64,000 nt of DNA. It comes from Paraescarpia echinospica (taxonomy: Eukaryota > Annelida > Polychaeta > Sabellida > Siboglinidae). Under the pieces are notes generated by a model, which was given only the letters and a program-made list of their open reading frames with translations, ran no database searches and was not told where the DNA came from. How positions within the stretch are numbered: position 1 is the stretch's first letter; every line of letters begins with the position of its first letter. The position numbers and the translations under genes are program-made. The stretch spans positions 9,873,492 to 9,937,491 of the forward strand of contig CM034534.1 in NCBI GenBank assembly GCA_020002185.1, in the 5' to 3' direction. This document shows positions 1-12,546 of the stretch, one piece after another.

Positions 1-775
1 GACCGTAGTGAAGGAGGGAGGGAAGATGGGACGGGAGAGGAAAGAAGAAAATGAGATGGGACGAAAGATGAAGGGACGAAAGGAAGTGAGAGCAAATGTG
101 ATAGAAGATAAGTCGATAAAAGGGACGCTGACAGGAGGAAAGGGCAATGAGGAAAGAGAGGGTGTTTATGGGCGACTCCATTATGAGAAAGACGGACAAG
201 ACACTGAGCGAGGGGAAAGACGTCGTTGTTTGTCTACCGGGGGCTAGAATTGAACATGTCACTGACAGGGTAGAGAAGGTAGTGGAACATGGCAAGGGGG
301 GTCTATACTGGTACATGTAGGAACAAATAATGCAGACAGGGAGGGAACAACTGCGATAGTACAGAAGTATAGACAGTTAGTGAGGAAGCTAAAGAAGACA
401 ATAGTTGAATAGGTTATTAGATAGAAGTGTTTAAAATATTGAATGGTTATGAAAATATTGATAGAAATATTTTTTTTTCAATTAAGAAAGATAGAAGGAC
501 TAGAGGACATGAAGTTACATTAGCAAAGGAGCAGAGCAGATTAGATATAAGAAAGTTTTCATTTTCACAAAGGACTGTAAATGAATGGAACAGATTATCT
601 GCTGATTGTGTGGGTGCTAGTAGCGTGAATATGTTTAAAAATAAAATCGACACATACCTCAGACGGGCGGGATACACATAGATAAAAGGGTCGGACTCTC
701 GATAAGCCAAAGGGCTTCCTTGTCCACCTGCCACCTAGAGTTAATTCTCTGGGTGGCAATCTTGTTAAATCTTAA
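1..775 (+). mobile_element. CR1-family LINE, internally deleted copy (5' part off window)
   Basis: Bases 1-417 encode part of an ORF1 with an SGNH-esterase domain. The block I motif MGDSIM lies near 168-185 and the block III motif HVGTNNAD near 313-336, with a frameshift between them. At about 417-421 the sequence jumps directly into the last ~85 codons of ORF2 (421-681; key residues FKILNGYENID, then SRLDIRKFSFSQRTVNEWN). A 3' UTR follows, containing a gtggcaatcttgttaaatc terminus. Compared with the longer copy at 15257-18650, about 2.5-3 kb covering endonuclease and reverse transcriptase are missing. Esterase ORF1s are known from CR1-like non-LTR retrotransposons. This copy cannot be autonomous. 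Confidence 0.85.
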
Positions 776-799
776 ATAGGAAGACTTAGCATATGAGAC

Positions 800-1438
800 T
801 GAGGTTCTAGCAAGCAGATGTGTTGTTGCGTGTCCTAAGTTTGTGCATCATCTAATTAAGAATGATGTTTCGGCAATGTTTTGAATCCGGGCCCACCTGG
901 AATCCGATTTCGTCGTTATAACTACATTTTATTCATACTGTTTTAATGTGTTTAATGTATTTACTATTGCTGGCACGTCATGACCGAATGATTCATGGTT
1001 AATGATTGTGCTATTATATATGTACACCACGCAGTATGACTAATTAGCAACTGTCTACATACTTGATTTTATCATGTATATACTGCAATGTAATTTAAAT
1101 ACTATGTTTAATTATGCTCCTTCCTCAGTGCAAAATGTATTTCCTCTTTGTGGACAAATAAAGTTATTATTATTTTGTCAAAATTTAATATCTCAGTCCA
1201 ATCATTCAGTAATTCTACAGCATTTCAGGCATATAATGTTTAACAATATTTGCGTCTAATAGCACGTTTGAGGCCGAAGTAGCGCCCCGATTTGTGCGAA
1301 ACGCCTCGCTGTATTACAATAAACACAACGCATTAAACGTATAAACTTCATGGGGCTATTTTGAGATTTTTTTTGGTGATCAATTACATTATGAATTGAG
1401 GTTCTAGCAAGCAGATGTGTTGTTGCGTGTCCTAAGTT
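800..1438. repeat. 42-bp identical direct repeats (800-841 and 1397-1438) around 555 bp
   Basis: The sequence beginning tgaggttctagcaagcagat is identical over 42 bases at the two positions. The 555 bases between them contain no gene that I recognise. They include gaatccgggcccacc (about 884-898), which recurs near 28228 inside another insertion. The repeats are too long for a target-site duplication of most elements, so a segmental duplication or recombination product is likelier. Confidence 0.7.
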
Positions 1439-1467
1439 GGGTTTGTGATGAAGACAACTGAGCCGAG

Positions 1468-3260
1468 ATGAGTAGTCAGTCAAGAAAACGGGTAATTGAT
1501 GGAGTCGTGTCACTGCAACAATCAAAGAGAAGACGCGAAGACAAAATGACAGTTGACTACACAAAGAGTGTAATACGCCAAGAACAAATGACCAAAGGAC
1601 TATTTAATGTGCAGGTCAAAACAACACCAAAATATTTGTTTTGGCAATGACAGCTAGGCAAGACGAAACCTTCCGCAGGCTGCGCGATGACGTTGCCGTG
1701 GAAAAATGGGTGGCCGACAAATCACCAAAGTGGCATGCAAAATGTAGGGATGTGTACTTGAATGAAAAGAGTTTTAAACTCGCAGAAAAAGCATCAATGA
1801 GGGGATACCTCAACCTCGGCAGAGAATGAGTGCAGCACTTCATCCTCAACAGCAGACATTTCTATTAGGCAAAGCACACCAACATTTGATGCAACTGTTA
1901 TATGCAACAAAAGGTGGATGAAAGGCAAGGAACCAACTTGCAAGGTTTCCACAGAAAGTAGTCATCAGGCGATCATAGATAGATAAGGCTAAGAAGTTGA
2001 ACAAGGAAGACATTTTGTTGAGACTGATTGGCCAAGGACATGACATGGTAACAAATGATATATCTTATCACGCATGATGCATGAACAATTTTAAAGCCAC
2101 TCGAATCCCTACTGGTAGGCCAGTGCAACATAATATGTACGACATTGCATTTAATCGTCTGGTGGAGCAGCTATAAGTGTCCCTCTTCCAAGAAAAATGT
2201 GGCTTCCTGATAAAGTCAGTGCGAGATCAGCACCGAGCCATTCTTCGGGAACTTGGATTCAAAACTGCAGACACCTGCCGGTCAGTAACATTGAAATGGA
2301 ACTTGCAACAAAAGATTGGCAAGCGCATTTATATTTTTAACCAAAGTAGTGGATCTGGGTTCAATTGCGCATCTTCCATACCTCTCGGTGATGCCCTTGA
2401 AAAGCTGAGGGTTCTGGAATTAGACTGTAATGTTGACAAAAAGCAGCAGACTCGACACCGTGCAGCCAAAATACTGAGAATAGACATCGACCACTGCAGG
2501 AGAGAAAGACGACGTGAGCAGTCAACCGAGGTACGTTATCTGCTGCTGAGAAGATGGTTCCGACCTCTCTGTTCAACTTCACTGCCGCTTCTCTGCGATA
2601 AAACTCGATTATCACAGGGAGAAGAAGATGCTCACAATTCAGGACGGACCAGCTGATGAACCAACCAAGGAAATGGCTCTTATCATGTCCCAATACTTCT
2701 ACAACATGTTTCTGGGATAACCACTCCACTGGGTATCGCCACTGTCTATTACGTGTACAACAAGACGCTTAGCAAGGCACTGGTCACATTGAACAACAGG
2801 CTTAGTACAAGGATCTGCTATGACAGTTTGCAGCGTCAACTAACTTCACAATGTGCTAACATCATGCAACAGATTGAGGAAGATGGGGTGTACATCCCAA
2901 ATAACATGTCTCACAATCACGGCCCACAGCACGTCTTTGCAATGGACAATCTGGACTGGGAAATGAAGACATTAGAGGGTGGAAGCTTCAATGCAACAAC
3001 TGCAATCATCGCCGAAAATCCCGGCCATGTGCCATCTTTAGAGGTAGTCAGACAGGTTGACGGTGCCAGTATTCTCATCTCAACATCAAATCGGAGGAAA
3101 ACCCTGGCTACCATTCCCAACACAATTATTCCGATCTATCACATTTCTGCCAGGGATAGACAATCATCCAGAAAACATCGAGGGCGCCGCGGCGTTAGAA
3201 GCAACATCCGACAACAGAGCAAGTAGGCTTATCCACAAACTACCTTCAAACATGTGGACA
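1468..3260 (+). pseudogene. Decayed multi-domain ORF of an uncharacterised repetitive metazoan gene family
   Basis: Successive open stretches in different frames (1468-1650, 1641-1829, 1846-2170, 2177-2656, 2753-3226) read as one broken protein. The N-terminal part has WHAKCRDVYLNEKSF. A second cysteine/histidine patch (YHA, then CMNNFKAT, near 2066-2100) follows NKEDILLRLIGQGHDM. The C-terminal part has FAMDNLDWEMKTLEGGSFNATT near 2937-3003. Paired Cys/His patches plus a later 'MDN-D...GGSFNATT' segment recall a large, unnamed family repeated in invertebrate genomes, possibly transposon-derived. I cannot name its function. At least four frameshifts or stops make this copy dead. Confidence 0.6.
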
Positions 3261-4503
3261 TAGATAACTACTGTTCTGTTAAATTTGTGTTTGCTGAGCA
3301 ACAATAAGTACTTTCAAGGGAGAGAAATCAATTCCTGTTATGAGAAATGGTTGTTTAAGCCCTACCTGACCGATGATGACAAGATTGTCTTATGTTCTGT
3401 TAATTTGGAGGTAAATGTTTTCAGACTACTCATAAACTAGTGCTACCTAAAGCAATGTTATTTAATATGTTAAAGTGAAATAAAAATGGTTAACCTTTGA
3501 CATGGGGCGATTTTCCTTTATTTTATACTAACGTAGTACAAATGGGACATATGGGACTCAGTTTAACAAACATTTGTGAATTACACTCAAACAATACAAA
3601 CAATAACCTGATAACCAATGCCTTTTGAACCACTTTTTCTTATCTGGCCAAGTCGATTTAATGTTCATTTGTTACAATTTAGCTGCATTAGTAGCACTGG
3701 CTTAACTGGTACATACACAGATTGTACGAACGTCACCATACTTTCAGAGGATGTGTAAATAACACATTTGATGATGACCACAAAAATCACCTTTTAGCGT
3801 ATAGGGGCATCTTGTTTACGTGTTGTTTACACGTTTCCAGTAACTTTTTTTTAAGGTTGTCCTCATAGGTTACGATCCTAGATATATGTAGATATAATTT
3901 TTGGGGGCAAACCTTTTACAGCATTCCATGTCTACTTTCACCAAAAAACTGCATTTGGCCCCTGGGTAATCCTGCAAATGTAGAACGATACTCGAATACA
4001 TAGTTAATACAGTGGCTGCAATATCGCGGCCTTCCTTCGAGCGAAGTGTGTTTGAAACTGGCAGAAAAGTGGTCGTCTAGTTTGGTTATACTTGCAACAA
4101 CGATATGACCAGCAATTTGTATTTTCGATAATTATGCCCGATACTTATATAATACATACTTTTAATAATTTTAATTATGTACTTGTATTATTTATTTTAA
4201 AGCAGTGACTAATTGTGTTTGTTATCTATTAGTTTTATGTACAGATATGGCGCTGCATACAAAAAAAATTATAGTAGTTAAATGCACATTTTAGTCTATA
4301 CAGCTGTACGTACTTATTTGTCCGATACTTTATTTCACATAACGTAAGTTATTTCTTTACAAAGGTATATTTTTTGTTACTTATTATATTTTGATTCTTT
4401 CTTAAATTGTTATGATAGTGATTACGTTTTACCAATGATGTATTTTGATATGGACAGGTTTTTTATCTGGATACACGGCATTATACAATTAGCAGTTTAT
4501 TAT
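3261..4503. other. No gene seen; diverged copy of MITE interior at 4356-4434
   Basis: AT-rich unique-looking sequence with no coding signal. Bases about 4356-4434 (tctttacaaaggtatatttt and onward) match 7911-7985, the interior of the MITE described at 7841-8118, so a worn copy of that element probably lies here. Confidence 0.5.
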
Positions 4504-4558
4504 TATGTGTGTGTATGTGTGTGTGCGCGCGCGCTTGTGTGTGTGTTTGTGTGCGTGC

Positions 4559-4648
<90 letters not shown>
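4504..4648 (+). repeat. (TG)n microsatellite
   Basis: About 145 bases of TG dinucleotides, interrupted near its left end by gcgcgcgc and ttgtgtgcgtgcg variants. Confidence 0.97.
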
Positions 4649-4651
<3 letters not shown>

Positions 4652-5639
4652 CTTACTGTCATAAATTACATTAGCATATTTGGTTTTTACACAAATCTGA
4701 GGAAACCTTCATGTGAAAAATCAATATTCTAAATTACTTATTATTTATTGATATCATCGATTGAGTATCAGCAAATTGTTAAAAAGTTGTCCTAATTGTG
4801 AAATAATTAACATTAACACACAAATACGTTGTTCGTATTCAGTTGAAAAGTATAATTGTTCTGGAATGATGTGCAATTGTGAATTAAGTCAGTACCAACC
4901 AGTTACTTTATTGTAAGTTCACAATAATTAGTGTTGTCAACAGTCACTTTTTACAACCCCTATAATAATATTAATTTGATAGCAACACATACCATACTAA
5001 ATTAAAACCAAATACACCATTACATCAATACAATACATCGTAGACGTAGTTTAACAAATTAACTCATTAATAGAGTAGGCCACGCTGTGGTAAGGATGTC
5101 AATAAACGGAACATTTTGGAAATAATACATATTTATTACTTTAACGACCTGTAATAAGCGCCCGTTGACGCTGCAGCCTCACTGGTCTCGGGCGATTTTA
5201 TTCGGGTATTATCGTTTCGCCGCGAAATTCCGTTGCAACGCTGTATTAAATGTTTTTCTCAAACCTAAAACTTCCACTGAATGGTGGCACACCAACCAGG
5301 TTTATTAAGATTGTAGCTACCAGTTTAACATACACTTTCACTGAAGCAGTCAAACGAGACCACGTCCAAGGGGATACCGGTGCACGAATTTAGGACGTGC
5401 AACTATAAAACACAATGGATATGCAGTCTGACATTTTCATCGACATCCCTAGCTGCAGTAAGGTCGATGAATTGTCTCTATGCTTCAGGAGCCCGGCATT
5501 GGTTGTAAGTTAGTGAAGCCTTCCCTCGGACCAACTGCAACTAAAAAGGTAGAAGTTGAGGTGTGCGTCCTTTACTTTACCTATGTCGTATGACTGTTTA
5601 GGGAAACGGGAGAAATAAACACCCCGCGGGTGCTGTCAA
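4649..5639. other. No gene seen
   Basis: AT-rich sequence. I found no coding segment, RNA gene or clear repeat boundary in it. Confidence 0.5.
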
Positions 5640-6091
5640 TGAGCGTATCTTGATCATTGTTGCTAGTCCCATAACTGCAATGCTTGTTAACCATGCTGGA
5701 CAATCAGTGTTATACTGGCGACCTAGAATACATCAAAAGTGTTCAGCAGCCAAGTTGTGGAATGCGCTACCGCCTCACATTCGTGAAACAAAAACATTGA
5801 ACACTTTCAAGAAGCTGCTAAAAACACACTTGTTCCTTGTCTATTTTGGTGCTTAACTCTTTCTAGGCAGTTTTTATTACATGTTAAAACAGTATATATA
5901 TATATATATATATATTCATTTTATTATATCCAGCCTTCTAAAATATAATTTTTTTTATCATGTTATCATTTTTATGCTTTGTTTTTACTGTCTATGATTA
6001 TTCTATTGACTGTGTACAGCGCTTTTGAGCAGGCTTTTATGTATGAAAAGAGCGCTTTATAAGTTCTGTATAATAATAATAATACGATAGC
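5640..6091 (+). mobile_element. L2/CR1-like LINE 3' end (ORF2 tail plus 3' UTR)
   Basis: Bases 5650-5856 encode a typical ORF2 C terminus. SAAKLWNALPPHIRETKTLNTFKKLLKTHLF matches the LWNxLP...FK..LK.HLF pattern shared by L2/CR1-type LINEs. A short 3' UTR follows, with a (TA)n stretch and the terminus agagcgctttataagttctg followed by (ATA)n. Only the last ~450 bases are present, as expected from 5' truncation. Confidence 0.8.
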
Positions 6092-7840
6092 GTTTATCGC
6101 CAATGATCAAACATGTGAACAATGCCGAAACATCAATGTTTGCGCATCTTTTCCGGTTTTTGTTCGGGCATGCGCAAAAGCACCACACGTAATGTACTGT
6201 ATTTATCGCTACGCCTCAATGCTGGCGAGTGCTATTGAACTAATGTACCCGAACCAGCGGTAAATAATACATTCATCGCATCGGGTTACCGTCCATTACA
6301 AATGCAAGAGACGACTCGATACATTGAAGTGCTCCAGCTATTCGATTAGTTGCTGTGTCGAACAGTTTTGCCGAGTCAGTCTATCTGGCATGAATATATT
6401 AATGCAACCAAACGTTCACACGCACAAACCATCTGTAAGCGTGCTGGCGTCGTTAAATGACGCATAGTCTAGCATTAAGCGCGTATAAGCCACACATAAC
6501 ACTCCGCAGTGCAAAACACAAACATATAGCAGTTGTGTCTAGAATGTCTTAATTTGTTAGGAGATCGACAGACTTTGCCTAAATAGCATCTTCTTGTATG
6601 TTTCATCAACACATTATATCGCAAACATTCCTCTACCCATTACGTGTCGTACGCGCAGTCTCCTTACAGGTCGACTGTCGTGCACATCTTCCTTCTGTCG
6701 AATCTTTCTACACAGCATCATCCAATGCATTAGCATGTATGGCCTGACTGATGGTCCATGCCATTAGACAGTGTGCAATATTCAACTGCGGAGATTTATT
6801 TTAGTTTTAGTAACACTGCGAATACCACACACGCGCACGCATGCACGCACGCGCACCTGCACCCCCCCACACATACACACATACACGTCTTTAAGTACAG
6901 TTTCTTAGCAGGTGCGTGCAATACACAAACAGCACGTGATACTGCGAAATACAATTCGCGTTTGTTTCAGAGATGTAGGTATAGCGGGATACCAGACGTC
7001 GTTTAAATCGCACAGTCGTTGGTATTTTCTTAACAAAACAGATACTCTCATTCACATCTCGTCAGTTTTTTAGACACAAAGTTTGTGTTGTGTGTTTCTT
7101 CCAGTTAATTTGCCTCTTTTGCTGGGCCCGTCTGCCGGTCCATACTCCCTGACCAGGTAGCTTTCTTGCTCCGAGCCAAAAATGCACGTATTGAACCCAA
7201 CAATACTTAAGTAGATGTAACTGATTTTGCATCTGGTGTCACAACATTTGATGGCGCCAAAAGCCTGTCAACCACCGTTTCATCGACAATCAACGCCGGA
7301 TTAAGGACTAGCCGAAACATCGAAAAAATTACAGTTGTTGTCACTTTGTAAATATCAGACAGCAATTAGCAAAATATTCTTAGCAAATGTATAGCTATTT
7401 ACACGAATTGTGAGAGTGCTATGAAAATGTGTACACATCATAGTAAATTTGTTCTAGGAAACAATACAATACTAAAGATTCTGTAATGTTTTATAGTGCA
7501 GAGTATTCTGAAAACCGTACGCATGTTGTGGATGCCTCATAACATATTTTGTGGAGGCCCTGGACAAATGTCCTGTCTGCCCTGCCCTAAACCCGGCACT
7601 GAATCGATTCACAACAGTTCAAATACAAAGTCTCCGCATATATTTAAACAAGAAATGTGTCAGCGTACGTTCTGTGTAAAGAACGTTACGCGTAGAATTA
7701 CAGTGTGTTTTACAAGTTATGGTTCGATGCGTCTTCCATATTACTACGCGCCTTACTTATGTTGCTAACACAACATAACGCGTGAGTAGCCATACTGAAT
7801 ATGTGGCGTAAACATGCACACGCGGAAAGGACGTAAAGAA
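6092..7840. other. No gene seen; CA-rich stretch at 6829-6884
   Basis: No convincing coding segment on either strand. An impure CA-rich stretch lies at about 6829-6884. The open frames at 6758-7006 and 7496-7768 have no domain-like pattern and look like chance. Confidence 0.5.
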
Positions 7841-8118
7841 CGGGATACACTGGCACTTTTCAACCGACCAGACCAGACTGCAGTGTATATGTCAATAGTT
7901 TTCAATCTCTTTACAAAGGTATATTTTATATAACATATTATATTTTTATTCTTTCTTAATTTTTTATGATAGTGATTATGTTGTACAATTACGGTAATCG
8001 GGCCAGTCGGGGTGAGTATGGTTGGGTCGGGTCGGGTCGGGTCGGATCGGACCGGGTCGGATCGGATCTGGTCGGATCTGGTCCGGTCGGGTCGGGCGAA
8101 AAGTTCCAGTGTATCCCG
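7841..8118. mobile_element. MITE with ~21-bp terminal inverted repeats
   Basis: The left end starts cgggatacactggcactttt and the right end is its inverse complement with one mismatch over 21 bases (8098-8118). Next to each end the pairing continues in a weaker GACC-rich stretch. The element is 278 bp, has no coding capacity, and part of its interior recurs at 4356-4434. No clear target-site duplication was seen. The right sub-terminal region is expanded into a GGGTC array (8023-8097). Confidence 0.7.
8023..8097 (+). repeat. Degenerate (GGGTC)n pentanucleotide array
   Basis: Repeats of GGGTC with GGATC and GGTCT variants over about 75 bases, inside the right end of the MITE. The array carries a strong G/C strand bias. 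Confidence 0.9.
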
Positions 8119-8162
8119 GCCTTAAGGATGCGTCTTGTGTTCGGCTTGCAGTCATCTCGCAG

Positions 8163-8638
8163 CTATTCGACGTTGATTTCACATATTTTCCAGCCAGCGT
8201 GGCTCTCCGGGATGTGGATGATCGCGTGTTTGCATTCTTCCCCGTCATGGAGACACTTCGCCACGCACATGGTCAGATTGCTGTTCACGGCGACGTCGCC
8301 ACCACTCAGCTTGCACGGAGAGTAGTCTCCGGCGACTGGACAGGGAGGCCAGCTCTTGCGTCGGACCATCACCGTGAAGTGCGAGTTAGCGCAGACGAGA
8401 TTGTGTCCGGTAACTCTGACCGTGAACGACGCCTTCAGTTGGTCCGGAACGCATCGCCTGATGGTGAGTCCCCTGATGAAGCATACGTCGCGAGAGGGCG
8501 GACTCCACTGCTCAGAGAGCGCCGAGAACGTGTACATGTCCGTAGACTCCAGTGATACACACGTGTCGGTGTTGGCGTCGGTGAGGACAACCGACTGAAC
8601 CGACGTGAGTGGGGGGTCGACGACAGGTTGGGCCCGTA
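8163..8638 (-). CDS. Terminal exon: Cys-rich, galactose-binding-like module
   Basis: The acceptor is acatgtttcag and the exon starts at 8638. It encodes about 157 residues to a TAG. Cysteines fall in TDTC, DVC, RRC, LVC, PPC, SPC, TMC, AKC, EEC and KIC, which suggests disulfide-bonded extracellular folding. LTDANTDT near the start and HIPESHAGWKICEI at the end match the ends of F5/8- or fucolectin-like modules, although the middle is too diverged for a firm family call. Confidence 0.68.
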
Positions 8639-9936
8639 CTGAAACATGTCACACAAGTGGTCGTCATAATGGTGTAATGTTGCTGACAAAATTATCACTG
8701 ACCCAACACACCCCGCCCATCACCTCTTCGATCAACTTCTTTCACGAAGACGATTCCGAAATATCCGTGCTAAGTCAAACGCTTCTGAAACAGTTTCTTC
8801 CCCCGTGCCGTGGCTACAGTATCGGGGATTAAATATAGCGATAGAGACTATGGAATGTAATTTTACTAGGTGTTTTATTATTCTTTTATTTGTTAGTTTG
8901 AGCTTAACGTAGTAATGTTAACGAATAGTTATTAGACAATTTTAGATTATTTTATTATTTTATTTATTTTAATTTTATTTCATTTCATTTGATTGTATGT
9001 TCGTGGTATGTTTGCTGTATGTTCAACGCCAAAATACATTCCAAATTGACGTATATTTTACGTCGATCAGAGGGATAAAGTATATGTGTATATGTATCTT
9101 AACACAGCAATAATCACTTGAAAACTAGCCGACAACAATAACACTACGATATGAAAATGTGAACAGATCAACACTACACTGATTCTGACTTTACAACGAC
9201 ACACTGTCAAGTTAACCACGGCGTCAGTGGCCGGCTCTACAACGAAAGCTGTCGTGATACTACTTGAGTGCCTAAGTAAACCAGTACGCCGTAAAGACTT
9301 CGCGTGCAACGACAAGTGAAACTGTCTGCGGTAACACCGACGAAAGCCTATCATGTATGAATATTAGTAAAAACGACTGTTACGCCGTACAGTACCTGCG
9401 AGGTACCAGCCCACCCGTCATCATTGTAGAGTCATGTACAACGCTTTGATTTGCCGTATATTTATCATAGCCTGATTAATATCTGCAACTGATACTGCCA
9501 TTTATTTGTTTTTCATAACGTGCAACATTTGTTTATATTTCAAGATGCTGATTACACTTACTGCGAAATATCTTGTAATTGGCGCTGGCATCATGCGACA
9601 TGGGAAACATCATTGCCATGGAAACGGTTCTTACCGTCCCGTCTTCCAATCGCATCATTTCGGACTGTCCGGGATATGCCCCGGTACCGGCGGAAATGAC
9701 GCCGTCTTCCCAAGACAACCAGAACAGCCTCGGGTTTTCACAGTCGTGGTTCATCGCCGAAGAAGTGGTCGATGCACCTGTCCCCACAACTGTGAATTTG
9801 CTACCCTCGATGTCGTCCTTTGCAAACTCAAGTTCATATTGAACTGTTACATGGGGAAGGAGCTGTTTTAGCTGTACTTTTACCCGGCGACAGGTCGTTA
9901 CCTCAAACGCCAAGGCCGTGTCCTGCTCCATAGTCA
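8163..9936 (-). CDS. Last two exons of a Methyltransf_FA-domain / Cys-rich extracellular protein (5' exons not found)
   Basis: Two exons, 9562-9936 and 8163-8638, are separated by a 923-bp GT-AG intron. The upstream exon ends with one base (A) of a codon and the downstream exon begins TA, so they join in frame as ATA (Ile). The upstream exon has the signature FWLSWEDGVISAGTG plus PGQSEMM of the farnesoic acid O-methyltransferase-like (Methyltransf_FA) domain, which in animals is mostly a non-enzymatic extracellular module. The downstream exon reads LTDANTDTC and then about ten cysteines, ending WKICEINVE and TAG; this resembles the galactose-binding-like modules often paired with such domains. 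The role is probably secreted or cell-surface binding. The gene is partial because no upstream exon or signal peptide was recognised. Confidence 0.72.
9562..9936 (-). CDS. Exon: Methyltransf_FA-like domain
   Basis: The exon starts after ttttctag and ends at the donor gtaagtgt. It is 375 bases, entering with two bases of a codon and leaving with one. It encodes about 124 residues: a beta-rich lead (VKVQLKQLLPHVTVQYELEF), a single CE pair, then FWLSWEDGVISAGTG and PGQSEMM, the most conserved part of PF12248-type domains. The acceptor lies only a few bases from a LINE tail at 9943-10140. Confidence 0.75.
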
Positions 9937-9942
9937 CTAGAA

Positions 9943-10140
9943 AACAACATTCCTTATCTTACCTTATCCCTCACTCCAGATGCAACTACCACTTGTATTC
10001 TTTTTTCCCCAGTACCATTCGACTTTGGAATTCCCTCCCTCAATATATTGTAAATCAAAACAGCCTGTATGCGTTTAAAAGCAACATCCAGACTTTGCAG
10101 TACCCCATGTTTTAGACGTTAACAAGTTCTTCTGCACGTA
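9943..10140 (+). mobile_element. LINE ORF2 tail (CR1/L2-like)
   Basis: About 55 codons (HSLSYLIPHSRCNYHLYSFF, then PSTIRLWNSLPQYIV) match the C-terminal end common to many animal LINE ORF2 proteins. A TAG and a short AT-rich 3' region follow. It lies antisense to, and directly upstream of, the exon at 9562-9936. Confidence 0.75.
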
Positions 10141-11429
<1,289 letters not shown>

Positions 11430-11615
11430 TAGTATTGACTGATAACTGATGGTTACTCTTATTTTATGTTTCACTTTACACTTAGCTTGAGAGCAAATCA
11501 TCGTCTTTGCCCGGATTCTATATAAAAGTCGTATTATTCCTCAAGCAGTTGTCAGAGGCACAACAATTGTTGCCATCTCACGGCGCCTGGGTTATCCAGG
11601 TTAATCACGTGACGG
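11430..11615 (+). repeat. Diverged, partial copy of the '340-bp' interspersed repeat
   Basis: Segments such as gagcaaatcatcgtctttgc and gccatctcacggcgcctggg align in order with 31530-31690 and, inverted, with 57593-57700. This is the most worn of the three copies in the window. Confidence 0.6.
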
Positions 11616-12349
11616 CGCAAAACGAAGAACGAAATGGTGCAATCCTCTTCTTCGTGCGTTCGTACAAAGTGAGGGGGCGCGAAAGTCCGAAGGGCAAAAT
11701 ATAGATGTCCGACGCCAGACGAAACTGCTTCTGCCTCCTCCCTTAAACGGACGTAATTTCCTCTAATATTCAACGTTAACATACTAAGATGACCCCTTAA
11801 CGGGCATACATCATTGTGATCCCGACCTTTTCAGACTTAATGAAAATATATCTTACACACTAGCAAAGAGCTTCTCTCTCACTGTGCGTTGCGGAGCAAC
11901 TGTAGGTAGTATAGGGCATCCTCGCCCGCCAGGGGTCGCTGCTGCTGATTACGTCAGTCCCAGCCAGCAGTACCCCTGGCTGATCGCTTTGCGAAACTCT
12001 GAATTTAAGCTCAGCCTATCAAATCGCTCACTAGATCAGTAGATCTACTCAGGTCAGGTGGTCATAAAAAAAACTAATTTCAACCAACCGTGGCTCATGT
12101 TACATGCAATGTTTAGGAAGTAGAAGCAATTATTCGAATACACAATACCGCTCAGCTGCTCGTGCTAATGGGCGAACGGGTCATTATATATTGGGATTCC
12201 CAGAAGTCGTTTATCCGTCTTCAAATTGGGGCGGGTATTTGTGCTGTTCTCACGGGTGATGCAGTCGCGACTGGCGAAGTCAATTACTAGTTTTACTCAG
12301 CTAACTTCCGCATTTCGCGAAGGGGATCAGCCAGGGCTAGTTTTGCATG
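11616..12349. other. No gene seen; hairpin at 11929-11979
   Basis: The left arm ccaggggtcgctgctg (11929-11944) pairs with cagcagtacccctgg (11965-11979), with one unpaired base. CAGGGGT is a common start of hAT terminal repeats, so this may be a leftover of the transposon whose BED/transposase sequence follows, but no partner end was found. Confidence 0.45.
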
Positions 12350-12546
12350 GCAAACAGCCCTGGCTTGCGAGGATGGATCACGGATGTTGGAGGCTCAGCT
12401 GGTTGGAAAACAAAACATTCTCCGGGAACGTTCTGTCAGGGACTGATGGTGACTGTGACGCTTTCTGCTCCCTCTGTAAGCTGACATTTTGTGTTCGCCA
12501 TGGAGGAGCAAACGATGTTTGCAAGCATTTCGGCACGGAGAGTCCC
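12350..12546 (+). pseudogene. hAT-like transposase, N-terminal BED zinc-finger segment
   Basis: The coding segment has AFCSLCKLTFCVRHGGANDV and then CKHFGTES (about 12451-12543). This is the Cys-x2-Cys...His-Gly-Gly-x-Asn-Asp...His pattern of BED zinc fingers at the front of ZBED/hAT transposases. It breaks after GTES at 12546, where an element with terminal direct repeats is inserted. The protein resumes at 13545 with NIISAVSAPKSTKSL. Confidence 0.7.

Noticed and set aside
800..1438. Target-site duplication of a transposon
   Set aside because: Forty-two bases is too long for known target duplications, and the intervening 555 bases show no terminal repeats.
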